From NCBI GenBank assembly GCA_030425685.1, contig JAUIAD010000001.1, forward strand, positions 186,001 to 250,000: a stretch of DNA of 64,000 bases, written 5' to 3'. Positions within the stretch are counted from its first letter, which is position 1. Each line of letters begins with the position of its first letter. This document shows, piece by piece, positions 37,407-45,468 of the stretch. The translations under genes were made by a program, and so were the position numbers. Below the pieces are notes generated by a model. It was not told the DNA's origin, made no database searches, and saw only the letters and a program-made list of their open reading frames with translations. The DNA comes from Gammaproteobacteria bacterium. Its GTDB lineage: Bacteria > Pseudomonadota > Gammaproteobacteria > Coxiellales > Coxiellaceae.

Positions 37407-38429
37407 TTATACTGATTCATATTGATGATCTTTTATCCCGGCTTCTTTTATAATAAAATCAACTTCTTCTTTTACTGAATTGCAGCTAGGGTCAAAGTAT
37501 ATAGCATCAGATAGGGCAGCGAATCCATCGGCAAATTTCTCGTATTCTAATATGCGATCTGCTGGGTTTTGTACCGGAACGATATCATTAATAACAGACA
37601 TTAATCCTAAATCACTTTTTACTTTTTGAATTAATTCTTGTTTGTTAGTACAGTTTAATTTGAAGCGAATGGTGTTGATGTGTGTTTCCACCGTTCGTCT
37701 GCTAAGAAATATACTGTCGGCAATTTCTTGATACTTGCATCCCTGTACTAAGTAGGCAAGACACTGTATTTGTGGGTAGGATAAATACTTGTTTTCAAAC
37801 TTGCCATCTAAATAGTAGCGACGTAATCGTTGTTTTGAAGATGATATTTGGTTTTTATTAGGTGAAGCATCTTTAAGATTAAATGCTGTAATCGGAATAG
37901 CAACTTTTTTGGCTTCTTTAATCATCGAGCGGCTTTTGCTTTTAATTTCGCGCAGATAGCGATTTAATTCTTTTTTATTCTTTTTTAAACGTTCTGTAAA
38001 TACTTCAATATCTTCATTGATGGTAAATGTATACATTTCACTATAGCCAAAATAATGCTTGAAATGAAGGACGATATTTTTAAATCCTCCTGCCTTTTTA
38101 AGTATTTCAATTCCCGTAGTAATGCCTTTGGCGAAAGCCTTGTTAGTGTAGCCATCTTTAATAGCTTTATGTGGTGGTTTGTTAATAAGATCAACCGTGT
38201 TTATATGAGAAATATAAAGCTCGTTATCCCAGTAAGCATTGGAAGTCTGCCGATGATCACATAGCGAGAGAAATTTCTTATTCCAATAACAGCGTAAAAA
38301 TCCTATTCCAACAATATCAAAGGCCTCGCGAAAGCCCACAGTGATTTTGGCAAACTCTTCGCAGTTAATACGAAATGGGTGATCTAAACCTACGGCTCTG
38401 TGTAGCTCAATCACATCATTAGCTGTCAA
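37407..38429 (-). CDS. LuxR-type transcriptional regulator (paralogue A)
   Basis: This 340-aa regulator has an N-terminal sensor-like part (about 19-180, with RCYWNKKFLSLCDHRQTSNA) and a C-terminal LuxR/GerE helix-turn-helix at about 215-272 (YLVQGCKYQEIADSIFLSRR, TVETHINTIRFKL). The start is TTG 38429: GGAG is well spaced, a strong promoter lies at 38471-38498, and the encoded start aligns residue for residue with paralogue B (HPFR at 17-20 in both, CDH at 57-59 in both). The longer frame from 38498 would start inside the promoter. No acyl-homoserine-lactone pocket signature is evident. It is divergent from paralogue B. Confidence 0.85.
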   Translation of the reverse strand: MTANDVIELHRAVGLDHPFRINCEEFAKITVGFREAFDIVGIGFLRCYWNKKFLSLCDHRQTSNAYWDNELYISHINTVDLINKPPHKAIKDGYTNKAFAKGITTGIEILKKAGGFKNIVLHFKHYFGYSEMYTFTINEDIEVFTERLKKNKKELNRYLREIKSKSRSMIKEAKKVAIPITAFNLKDASPNKNQISSSKQRLRRYYLDGKFENKYLSYPQIQCLAYLVQGCKYQEIADSIFLSRRTVETHINTIRFKLNCTNKQELIQKVKSDLGLMSVINDIVPVQNPADRILEYEKFADGFAALSDAIYFDPSCNSVKEEVDFIIKEAGIKDHQYESV

Positions 38430-38470
38430 TGTACTTCTCCTAGCTGTTCTACAATGTCTTATTAGGGTAA

Positions 38471-38498
38471 ATTTTACGCACATAATAGCTCGTGTCAA
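38471..38498 (-). promoter_or_regulatory. Strong sigma-70 promoter for LuxR paralogue A
   Basis: On the minus strand, a perfect TTGACA (38498-38493) is followed after 16 bases by TAAAAT (38476-38471), about 42 bases before the TTG start. Confidence 0.65.
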
Positions 38499-39336
38499 GG
38501 AAGATACAAGTAAATATACGCAGTTTTTTGCGCTGTGGCATAATGATCAAAGGGTATAATGCCCCTAAATGATGCTTTCTGGGCTATACTTTTGCCTATT
38601 GAGAGGTAATATAGGCTTAATCTGATGAGCTATATAGGCTAGGCAAAAAGCGTATTTTTAGATAAAAAATACTAGTGTAAAATGTTTCATATATGGTACA
38701 TCTTCTATATTTGATCGCCAGGTATTCTATTTTATATGTGGTGGTTGTCCCCACTTTGATTTTAATTGCACTTGGCACAGGTTTGTGTCTTCTGTCGCTG
38801 CAGTAGTGCGAAACAGAGGGTTGTAATGTGCATGCGTTCTTGTTTTGTATCCTTATGCTGTTTTATGTTGTGAAGAAAAAGATATCGCTAGCAATTTGGT
38901 CTAGTAATTTATTACATCAGGTGCATGGATGTGTTAATCAGGAAAAGTCACCTACTTAAAGCCAGCAATGTTAAGTCTATAGACGCAATTTCTAAACGTA
39001 AAAATCATAAATAAATACGGGTAAAAAACCACAAGCCCAATACTTGTGTTAGCAAAAGATCGAATTTATTTCTATCGTTAATTATTTATTTCATATAGCA
39101 GCTATTAGTTAATCTAATTCATTTTAGATAGGGCTAAAAAAACATGCATGCGCTAAATTGCATCGCTTAATGGATAATAAAGTAATAAGTAATTATTTTT
39201 CATAAATACTGTTTATTTGTGACCGATAGAAGGTAAGAATAAACAAAAGAAATTTTACTTATTGTTTTACAAAATAATATCTCACAGCTTGATAAGAAAA
39301 AGCTTAATAGCACTAGTATTAAAGGCGCATTTACAC
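38499..39336. other. Long AT-rich divergent regulatory gap
   Basis: About 840 bases lie between the two LuxR promoters. The stretch has short partial symmetries but no obvious shared operator. A 37-codon hydrophobic frame at 38693-38806 has no ribosome site. The length could allow a regulatory RNA or several binding sites, or mark a lost gene; nothing firm can be read. Confidence 0.4.
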
Positions 39337-39365
39337 TTGACAAAAATAACTAAATATAGTAATGT
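39337..39365 (+). promoter_or_regulatory. Candidate promoter for LuxR paralogue B
   Basis: A perfect TTGACA (39337-39342) is followed after 17 bases by a weak TAATGT (39360-39365), 31 bases before the ATG. A better TATAGT (39355) would leave only 12 bases of spacing. Confidence 0.4.
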
Positions 39366-39396
39366 TGGACGAAATAATGCACAGCGTGGAGTTATA

Positions 39397-40404
39397 ATGA
39401 AACAAACAGAAATCATAAATACACATGAACAAATAGGTGCAACACACCCCTTTCGAGCTCATTGTGATGAGATGGCTTCGATGACCCAATCTATTCGTAA
39501 AACATTTTCACTAGTATCTTTTACTTTTTGGCGTTGTTATTGGAATGGAAAATATATTTCATTATGTGATCATAGAAAAATCTCTGACACTTATTGGGAG
39601 CATAAGTTATATAATAAGCATATTACGGGCATAGGTTTTGTCAATAAACACCCTTTAAGTATGTTGAGAAATGTATATAAGCAAATGAAAAATAATGCTG
39701 ACCGCTCGCTAGAAGCTTTAAAGCAAGCTGGTAATTTCTCTAATATGTTAATCCACATGAAGCATTATTTTGGTTACAGTGAATTATACTTTCTTTGTCA
39801 TAATGATGATGCAGCGGTATTTAAAACGAAGCTGAAACGACATAAGCATCTATTTAATCGCCATGTGCAAAAATTTAAAGCTGATGCGAGAAGCTTGATT
39901 AAAGAAGCTAGACGCTTTGCAGCGCCAATCCCTGCGTTTAATGTATCATCTAGTGATAGAGTGGAGGAACCTTTAATTAACCCAGTGGCGCCAATCAAGC
40001 GCTATGTTCTAGACGGAGAATATGAAGATATACAACTATCACATGCGCAGCTAAACTGCCTCTTTTACTTGGTGCAAGGGTTAAAGTATGAAGATATTGC
40101 GACAAAAGTTTTTTTGAGCAGGCGCACCGTTGAAAACCATATCAATACCGTTAGATTTAAACTAAGTTGTGAAAATAAAAAGTCACTGATTGAGAAAATT
40201 AAATCTAGTCGTTACCTGATGTCTTTGATTAAAGAAACTCAGCTATTTTCTAATGAAAATGATGAGGGTGATGTGGCTGAGCATGAGGTGTTTTCAGATA
40301 GTTTAGAGGTATATTCTGATCCATTTTATTTTGATAAGGATAGTGAGCAATTTTCCAGGGTTAAAGCGAAAGCTGAGGAGTGGGATCTTGTAAAGGTCGA
40401 ATAA
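39397..40404 (+). CDS. LuxR-type transcriptional regulator (paralogue B)
   Basis: This 335-aa protein is colinear with paralogue A: sensor-like N-terminal part with RCYWNGKYISLCDHRKISDT and MKHYFGYSELYFL, a charged helical linker, and a C-terminal LuxR/GerE helix-turn-helix (YLVQGLKYEDIATKVFLSRR, TVENHINTVRFKL) at about 205-272. The tail is acidic. I use ATG 39397 with GGAG 6 nt upstream; the open frame extends 135 nt further up but overlaps the promoter and has no match in paralogue A. The pair probably arose by duplication and may cross-regulate. The ligand is unknown. Confidence 0.85.
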   Translation: MKQTEIINTHEQIGATHPFRAHCDEMASMTQSIRKTFSLVSFTFWRCYWNGKYISLCDHRKISDTYWEHKLYNKHITGIGFVNKHPLSMLRNVYKQMKNNADRSLEALKQAGNFSNMLIHMKHYFGYSELYFLCHNDDAAVFKTKLKRHKHLFNRHVQKFKADARSLIKEARRFAAPIPAFNVSSSDRVEEPLINPVAPIKRYVLDGEYEDIQLSHAQLNCLFYLVQGLKYEDIATKVFLSRRTVENHINTVRFKLSCENKKSLIEKIKSSRYLMSLIKETQLFSNENDEGDVAEHEVFSDSLEVYSDPFYFDKDSEQFSRVKAKAEEWDLVKVE

Positions 40405-40470
40405 ATGTAGTGAGAACTCCGCTCTGGAGCTGGCATTGTGCAGACTGTCAGTTACAGCAATCCACCTCTT

Positions 40471-40497
40471 CGTAGGGGCGCAGCATGCCGCGCCCGC
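40471..40497 (+). repeat. GCAGCATGCTGC palindrome (REP-like), copy 7
   Basis: Variant CGTAGGGGCGCAGCATGCCG followed by CGCCCGC, in the gap between two convergent genes. Confidence 0.75.
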
Positions 40498-40617
40498 AAA
40501 CCTCCAACAGCAGAAAATCCCTTTTGGGGGCAACATGTGGTGCCTCTGCGCTTTTATGACAGTGTTGCAGACGCTTCGTGAAACAAAAGCATCTGCAGCA
40601 ACGTCGACAAAGATACA

Positions 40618-41751
40618 TTATCTAATACGAATAGGTGTTGTAGGATAGTCTGTCGTTGTAGGTTGACTTGGCGTTGATGGATAACCAGTTGTTGTAGGCT
40701 GGTCTGGCGTAGTCGGATAATGCAACTTAGTTTTCCTAGCGGGGCTGGTTGGAGGTGTAGAGAAAAAGCTTAGCGTTGATTTTCGCACTTGTTCAATGCC
40801 GCTCATATGATTTTCTTTAAACTCTTCTTGTTGAGTTTGCACATTGACGACATTTGCTCTCGTGCTTGAGCGACGAATCTTCTGCCGATAGATGTTCAGA
40901 AATTTTTTGATACTATAAAAATCGTGCTCTGGTCGAACCGGCTTTTCATTCATTAGGTCATTATGAGCATAGTCACCATCAAAGCATTCATCAGGTACAA
41001 TATCGCCAATTTTAGTAGCGGCACCTAGATCTATAATTTTAACTGTAAAGTCATCAAGCGTCTGTTGTGAGTTATCTATGTTACCATTAAATTCATACAC
41101 TATATTTTCAGCCTTCAGATCACAATGCACAAGGCCAAATTGCTGATGAAATTCACTGACTTTCTTATGTATCTTATCTTCGATAATATCCAATATTTCT
41201 ATTTTTCTTTTGGAGGTCAGTGATGATGAGACTAATTGTGCTAAAAATTCTGTTAATTCACTTCCTGTCTCAAAGGGTATGACAAGTGAATCCTGATGAT
41301 CGCAGTGTTTATTGTTTTGCTGATTTTTATCAGGGCAATAGGTAAGAGCACGTTTACCCACTCTCTTCAGATTCTCTTTTTCACGCTTAAGCATATCAAA
41401 TGAGCGTTTATGTTTTCCGAGTATAGAGTATTTAGGGTTCTTAAGTACTAAACTTTTCTTACTTTCAGTTGATGTAAACTTCCATGTCTTTGAGAAATAT
41501 CCTTCGCCAAGTAATTTCTCACGTCTATATGTTCCTCCATTTGGTGTTTTCATAAAACCAGCCTGAATATTTGCCCAATGACGAGGAGGTGTCGTCAACG
41601 GAGAGAGGGGGGGGATCCCAGTGATATCTTGCGATACTAAATTCTGAGTTTGAGAGCTCGGATGGCTGGTGTTCTCAGGTGTTCTTGGTGACGCAACTCC
41701 CTTTCTAGGTGGTGTACTAAAGCCCGTTTCAAAAGTAGTGTTTTTTTCCAT
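40618..41751 (-). CDS. Eukaryotic-like Ser/Thr protein kinase domain protein (island gene)
   Basis: This 377-aa protein contains a kinase-like core at about 75-290: glycine loop LLGEGYFSKTW (80-90), lysine K104 in LVLKNPKY, catalytic loop LVHCDLKAENIVYE with D211 and N216, and a DFG-equivalent IIDLGAATKIGD with D241. The HRD Arg is replaced by Cys. The core looks small for a full C-lobe. Flanks are rich in Ser/Thr-Pro sites: FSTPPRKG, SPRTP and LTTPPRH at the N-terminus, FSTPPTSPARK and a YPTTPDQPTTTG-type 12-residue repeat at the end. There is no signal peptide. AGAGG lies 5 nt before the ATG. Action on host proteins after secretion is plausible but inferred. Confidence 0.78.
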   Translation of the reverse strand: MEKNTTFETGFSTPPRKGVASPRTPENTSHPSSQTQNLVSQDITGIPPLSPLTTPPRHWANIQAGFMKTPNGGTYRREKLLGEGYFSKTWKFTSTESKKSLVLKNPKYSILGKHKRSFDMLKREKENLKRVGKRALTYCPDKNQQNNKHCDHQDSLVIPFETGSELTEFLAQLVSSSLTSKRKIEILDIIEDKIHKKVSEFHQQFGLVHCDLKAENIVYEFNGNIDNSQQTLDDFTVKIIDLGAATKIGDIVPDECFDGDYAHNDLMNEKPVRPEHDFYSIKKFLNIYRQKIRRSSTRANVVNVQTQQEEFKENHMSGIEQVRKSTLSFFSTPPTSPARKTKLHYPTTPDQPTTTGYPSTPSQPTTTDYPTTPIRIR

Positions 41752-41767
41752 TATTACCTCTTTGCAG

Positions 41768-41794
41768 ATTATATGACAAAGAAGTCCTTTTCAA
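41768..41794 (-). promoter_or_regulatory. Candidate promoter for the kinase gene
   Basis: On the minus strand, TTGAAA (41794-41789) and a perfect TATAAT (41773-41768) are 15 bases apart, 17 bases before the ATG. Confidence 0.45.
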
Positions 41795-42011
41795 ATATCC
41801 ATGTTTTGTTAATATTTTTTTTGGTAATTCTATATGGCGTGGAATAGTTTTCAAGCGTCAAAAAATACTATTTTTGCTGAGTTTAATTTTGTCATCTATC
41901 ATCTAGTATTTGTAAAAACAATTTGTTAGTGTCCCTGCTGCATAGGGAAAAATATGATGAAACTAGCAATAGAAATGATCTTTTATGCAAGTTTAGTAGA
42001 AAGTATCTATA

Positions 42012-42040
42012 TTGGTACGCTTTTAAAATAATCCTAATAC
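42012..42040 (+). promoter_or_regulatory. Candidate promoter for the 288-aa island gene
   Basis: TTGGTA (42012-42017), 17 bases, TAATAC (42035-42040), immediately before an AAAGGAGG ribosome site and the ATG at 42060. Confidence 0.35.
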
Positions 42041-42059
42041 TATAGAAAAGGAGGATCTA

Positions 42060-42926
42060 ATGTTTGCTCTGAATGAGTTATTAATATTAAACCAAGGGGA
42101 AAAAAAACAAGCGACAGAGATTGTTATGCTTATTGAAACACACTCGTTAATTAATGAGTCAGGTGTTATTGAGAGCTACTTAAGCCGAAATCTGGCAGTT
42201 ACAATAAAGATGATTATCAATTGTAAGCCGATAAGAGATTACGTGGAAAAAAATCAGTGTTGGGATATTTTTAAAAAGAAATGGTTTTCACAGCTAAAGC
42301 CAGCTGATATTGAGTGTCAATATGAATGTATATCATCATTTAAATTTTACACCGCTATACACTTGATCCGTGCTCACAAGGAGTGGCTTGAACAGAACAA
42401 AGAATATTCTTATCAGGCGATAGAGATTGTTGTTAAAATTTGCCAGTTGGGTTTTCATTATGGATATCGTAAATTGATGCAGTATTATCAATGGCAGATA
42501 ATAAATAAATTTCCTCCTAATTATTCAAAGTTACTGCACCACTGTTACCAATATATAAAAAAATTTGGCGCTATTGGTGCGATAGAATCTGGCTATCTTA
42601 TATATAACTTAGCATGCCACCTACAAGATAAATCTACAGAGCAACTTCGTCGCTCATCATTAGATGCGCAAAAATGCTTTCAGTGGGTTGCCGCTTGTCT
42701 TAAAATTGCTAAAATGCAGTTTCAAGATCCACGTACATATTGGCGTATATATTTTACTTATGGTTCAGAGGGTTTGACAAAAATATTTGGCTCTTTAAAT
42801 ATAAACGATGTAGAACAGCTGGTAATAAAGACGTCGAAGCTTTCTCTCACGTTCTTTAATGAAATACAGCAAGAGGTTGAGGGTGATTATACCAGCTGGT
42901 GCGAGTCAATGTTAGCAACTTTATAA
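42060..42926 (+). CDS. Hypothetical helical protein (island gene)
   Basis: This 288-aa protein is unrecognised. It looks entirely alpha-helical, with Tyr/Cys/Trp-rich helices (LGFHYGYRKLMQYYQWQIIN, SLDAQKCFQWVAACLKIAKM) that have the spacing of helical-hairpin repeat proteins (TPR or Sel1-like), though I cannot fit a consensus. It has no signal peptide or membrane helix. A near-consensus AAAGGAGG precedes the ATG by about 5 nt, the strongest ribosome site in the island, so expression may be high. Confidence 0.65.
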   Translation: MFALNELLILNQGEKKQATEIVMLIETHSLINESGVIESYLSRNLAVTIKMIINCKPIRDYVEKNQCWDIFKKKWFSQLKPADIECQYECISSFKFYTAIHLIRAHKEWLEQNKEYSYQAIEIVVKICQLGFHYGYRKLMQYYQWQIINKFPPNYSKLLHHCYQYIKKFGAIGAIESGYLIYNLACHLQDKSTEQLRRSSLDAQKCFQWVAACLKIAKMQFQDPRTYWRIYFTYGSEGLTKIFGSLNINDVEQLVIKTSKLSLTFFNEIQQEVEGDYTSWCESMLATL

Positions 42927-43087
42927 TTGTGTTGAGTTTATTGTTATCGTATTAATGCGGTAGTACTAGCGTTATCTTACGCTAGTATTTGTTGTTATTT
43001 CAAAGGAGCCCAGCTTTTGTGGCTATAGAATGCTTAGGCAAACCATATTCACCACTAGGCTGGGTATACATTTATAATGATAAGGCG

Positions 43088-44941
43088 CTACCTACAATTG
43101 CTAGCTGAAGTTTGCTTAACATATTTTGTTGCAGCATCACATAGATTGTATTCAGTTTGACGAAATTTTCGTTTCTTATATTCATCGTAAACAGTAAAAA
43201 GTAAAAAGCTGCCAGAAGAGCCAGCGACCGTTGCCACTGCATTCGCTTTGCATGCGCCCCATGCGGCAAGCAAAAATCCTGCGGGGTGAGCAAGGCTTGC
43301 GGTTAATGCGGCAGTCAATATTGAAGCTATAGTTAATGCTAATAAGCCGGCGCCTAGTAATCCTAGTACTTGCATTGCTCTATAGTTTTTGGATATATAG
43401 CCTTTACTGTTTTTTTTATAATAGTCTATCATTTCCATTTTATTTTTTTCAGTATACAATGGTTCCAAGATATACATGGTCATTGTATGTGTAGCTTTAA
43501 GCATCTTAGTTGCATAAGCTTTGTCAGCTTTAGGTGAGGTGTGTAGTAACATTAGTGCATACATATCAGTACAACTACGTATTGATTTGGAAAGTTTGAA
43601 ACAAGGCTCCGATTTTGAGGTGCTAAGTGCCTGCCTGAGTAAGCTCATAACGTGAAGTCGTTCACGATTTATAATATCGCGATTTTTACTACCACCAGAT
43701 CTCCTATCCATTGAACTAGGCGGTTTCTCAACTAGTTTAGTGAGGTCTTTAAGAATAGTAAAACAATAGCGGTACTGATATTGTTTTTTTTGTGTTTGTC
43801 CTAGATTTCGCGTGGCGCCTCTAGCTACAGCCTGTTCGATGATGATATTCCACATCTTAATGACTTCAATTGAAACCCAGCTATTCCGTGCCTGTGATAG
43901 CAGGTTGGTAAATTCAATTTCTTGTTCATGGTTATTTGTTTGTAGTGTGTTATTATTGTTAGGTGCTACTGCAGGTCGATTTGATAATTGTTGACATTGT
44001 GCTACCATTTGCCTAACGGCTTCTGTTTTTCTTTCTGTCTCTTTGCCGTATTTTAGGATAAAGAGACCATACAGATAGATAGTTACGCTCTGCTCAATCC
44101 CATTATTTAATACTTTAACAAGTTTTCCATTAAGTGATTCTTTTTCTTCTTTTTCTTCTTTTTCTTCTTTTTCTTCTGTTTGTGTAAATAATATTGGATC
44201 TAATATGTTGAAAATATTTTCAATAGAGCTTGTTAATTCCGCTAATATATTGCTTTTCAATATTAGATCTTCTAAATTTTCTTTGTAGAAAGGTGGTATT
44301 ATTTTTTTATTACTAAAAGTTTCATCCTCAATTAAGCTTTGTTGAAAATCTAAAGACAATACTTCCTGAAAAAATCTTTGCGCATCATGATGGCGAATTA
44401 ACTCTGTTAAAAACGTTGTAAACTGTGAGAAAAATTTAGGTTGATTACATAGCTCTTGCTGGTGTGAGTTGCTTTTTATATCTTGACTTGGTTCGTTACC
44501 TTGCAGCGCAATATTTATCTTATTATAAATTTTTAATATAACCACTATAAAAGGTGAGTGTTTTCCTTTATAAGCAGCGATAAAATCTTTAATTTTTCTA
44601 TCGGGTGGCGCTACTGATCTATCAGCTGAAATAAAAGTAATTTTAGTTTTATCATTCTCGGTTGAAAGCTGCATTTCATCCAAGTTCATTGCATCTGCTG
44701 GAACAAAGCTCTCTCCTAGCGCATAGACAAGGCAGCGCTCATACTGTACAAAAGGAAAAATATTATCAAATTTATTCAGGCTATTTGTTGTCAGTTGGCA
44801 GCAGCGTTGGCTGTGATGTTCTCTAACCCTTTTTAATGCTTTATAGGTCCTATAAAGATGTGCTATCAGTGTAATATAGGCTGCACAGTGCTGTTGTAAA
44901 GCTTTTAGTGAGGCAATATTCTGGTCGTTTGATATTCGCAT
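43088..44941 (-). CDS. Hypothetical protein with EEK tract and C-terminal membrane hairpin (island gene)
   Basis: This 617-aa protein has no recognised domain. The body is helical and polar. A low-complexity (EEK)4 tract (TEEKEEKEEKEEKESLNG), encoded by a 9-base tandem repeat at about 44146-44178, sits in the middle. Near the C-terminus two hydrophobic stretches (LGLLGAGLLALTIASILTAA and AGFLLAAWGACKANAVATVA with a following FLLF) form a probable hairpin, followed by a basic tail (YDEYKKRKFRQTEY). That ending resembles the 1334-aa ankyrin protein in layout. AAGGA lies 6 nt before the ATG. There is no signal peptide. Confidence 0.65.
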   Translation of the reverse strand: MRISNDQNIASLKALQQHCAAYITLIAHLYRTYKALKRVREHHSQRCCQLTTNSLNKFDNIFPFVQYERCLVYALGESFVPADAMNLDEMQLSTENDKTKITFISADRSVAPPDRKIKDFIAAYKGKHSPFIVVILKIYNKINIALQGNEPSQDIKSNSHQQELCNQPKFFSQFTTFLTELIRHHDAQRFFQEVLSLDFQQSLIEDETFSNKKIIPPFYKENLEDLILKSNILAELTSSIENIFNILDPILFTQTEEKEEKEEKEEKESLNGKLVKVLNNGIEQSVTIYLYGLFILKYGKETERKTEAVRQMVAQCQQLSNRPAVAPNNNNTLQTNNHEQEIEFTNLLSQARNSWVSIEVIKMWNIIIEQAVARGATRNLGQTQKKQYQYRYCFTILKDLTKLVEKPPSSMDRRSGGSKNRDIINRERLHVMSLLRQALSTSKSEPCFKLSKSIRSCTDMYALMLLHTSPKADKAYATKMLKATHTMTMYILEPLYTEKNKMEMIDYYKKNSKGYISKNYRAMQVLGLLGAGLLALTIASILTAALTASLAHPAGFLLAAWGACKANAVATVAGSSGSFLLFTVYDEYKKRKFRQTEYNLCDAATKYVKQTSASNCR

Positions 44942-45468
44942 AATAATTCCTTATTTTGTTGATAATGCTTGAAAGTAGCTTTTTGTAATTTGAAATGAAA
45001 AAAGCGCCTGAAGAATTGGGGCTTGTCATCCATGACAGATTTGCAGTGCGCGACTTGGTATTTAGGATAGCGACTGCATCCCGCATTAAATGCGGGATGG
45101 CAGTGCCTTTACAATACCGAGTTTCAAAACGCTTTGGATATAACATACTTATAATGACACGTATCAATATGTTGCATTAACCACTCGTATTGATTTAACT
45201 GAAACGAAAAGGTGGATGTCCCTATCATTCTTTTGCTTGTGAACGTCCTTTTTTACAAAAGAAATCCTTAAATCGTTTTCAGTGCTAGACTATACTTACA
45301 TATTATTAAAGTTATATTAAATATTTAAGTCTGTTTTACTAGGGTAAAAAAATTGGAACTTATCAATAATATTTACTAAGCATTACAAATGTGAAAATGT
45401 ATGAAGGAGCTAATGTTGATTTTGCAAAAATATAATAAAGGTCTGCATTTAAATTTGTAAATAAATAT
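44942..45468. other. Gap between the island and the malonate operon
   Basis: These 527 bases contain the palindrome at 45077-45099 and otherwise AT-rich sequence. Bases near 45399-45421 resemble a short piece of the ankyrin gene (around 35361), which may be chance. I see no gene here. Confidence 0.45.
45077..45099 (+). repeat. Dispersed palindrome, ATCCCGC type
   Basis: CATCCCGCA and TGCGGGATG form a 9-bp perfect inverted repeat around TTAAA. It is similar in design to 54346-54368 and looser to the ATCCTGAG family. Confidence 0.65.

Larger units (their letters stand above)
41752..42059. other. Divergent gap between the kinase and the 288-aa gene
   Basis: Apart from the two promoter candidates listed separately, the 308 bases show AT-rich sequence with nothing I can name. 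Confidence 0.4.

Noticed and set aside
38693-38806. 37-codon hydrophobic frame between the LuxR paralogues
   Set aside because: A single helix is possible, but there is no Shine-Dalgarno and no family; AT-rich DNA gives such frames by chance.
45399-45421. Short stretch resembling the ankyrin gene near 35361 (TATGAAGGAG.TAATGTTGAT)
   Set aside because: Only about 22 bases match, with nothing on either side; chance or a codon-biased ankyrin phrase cannot be separated.
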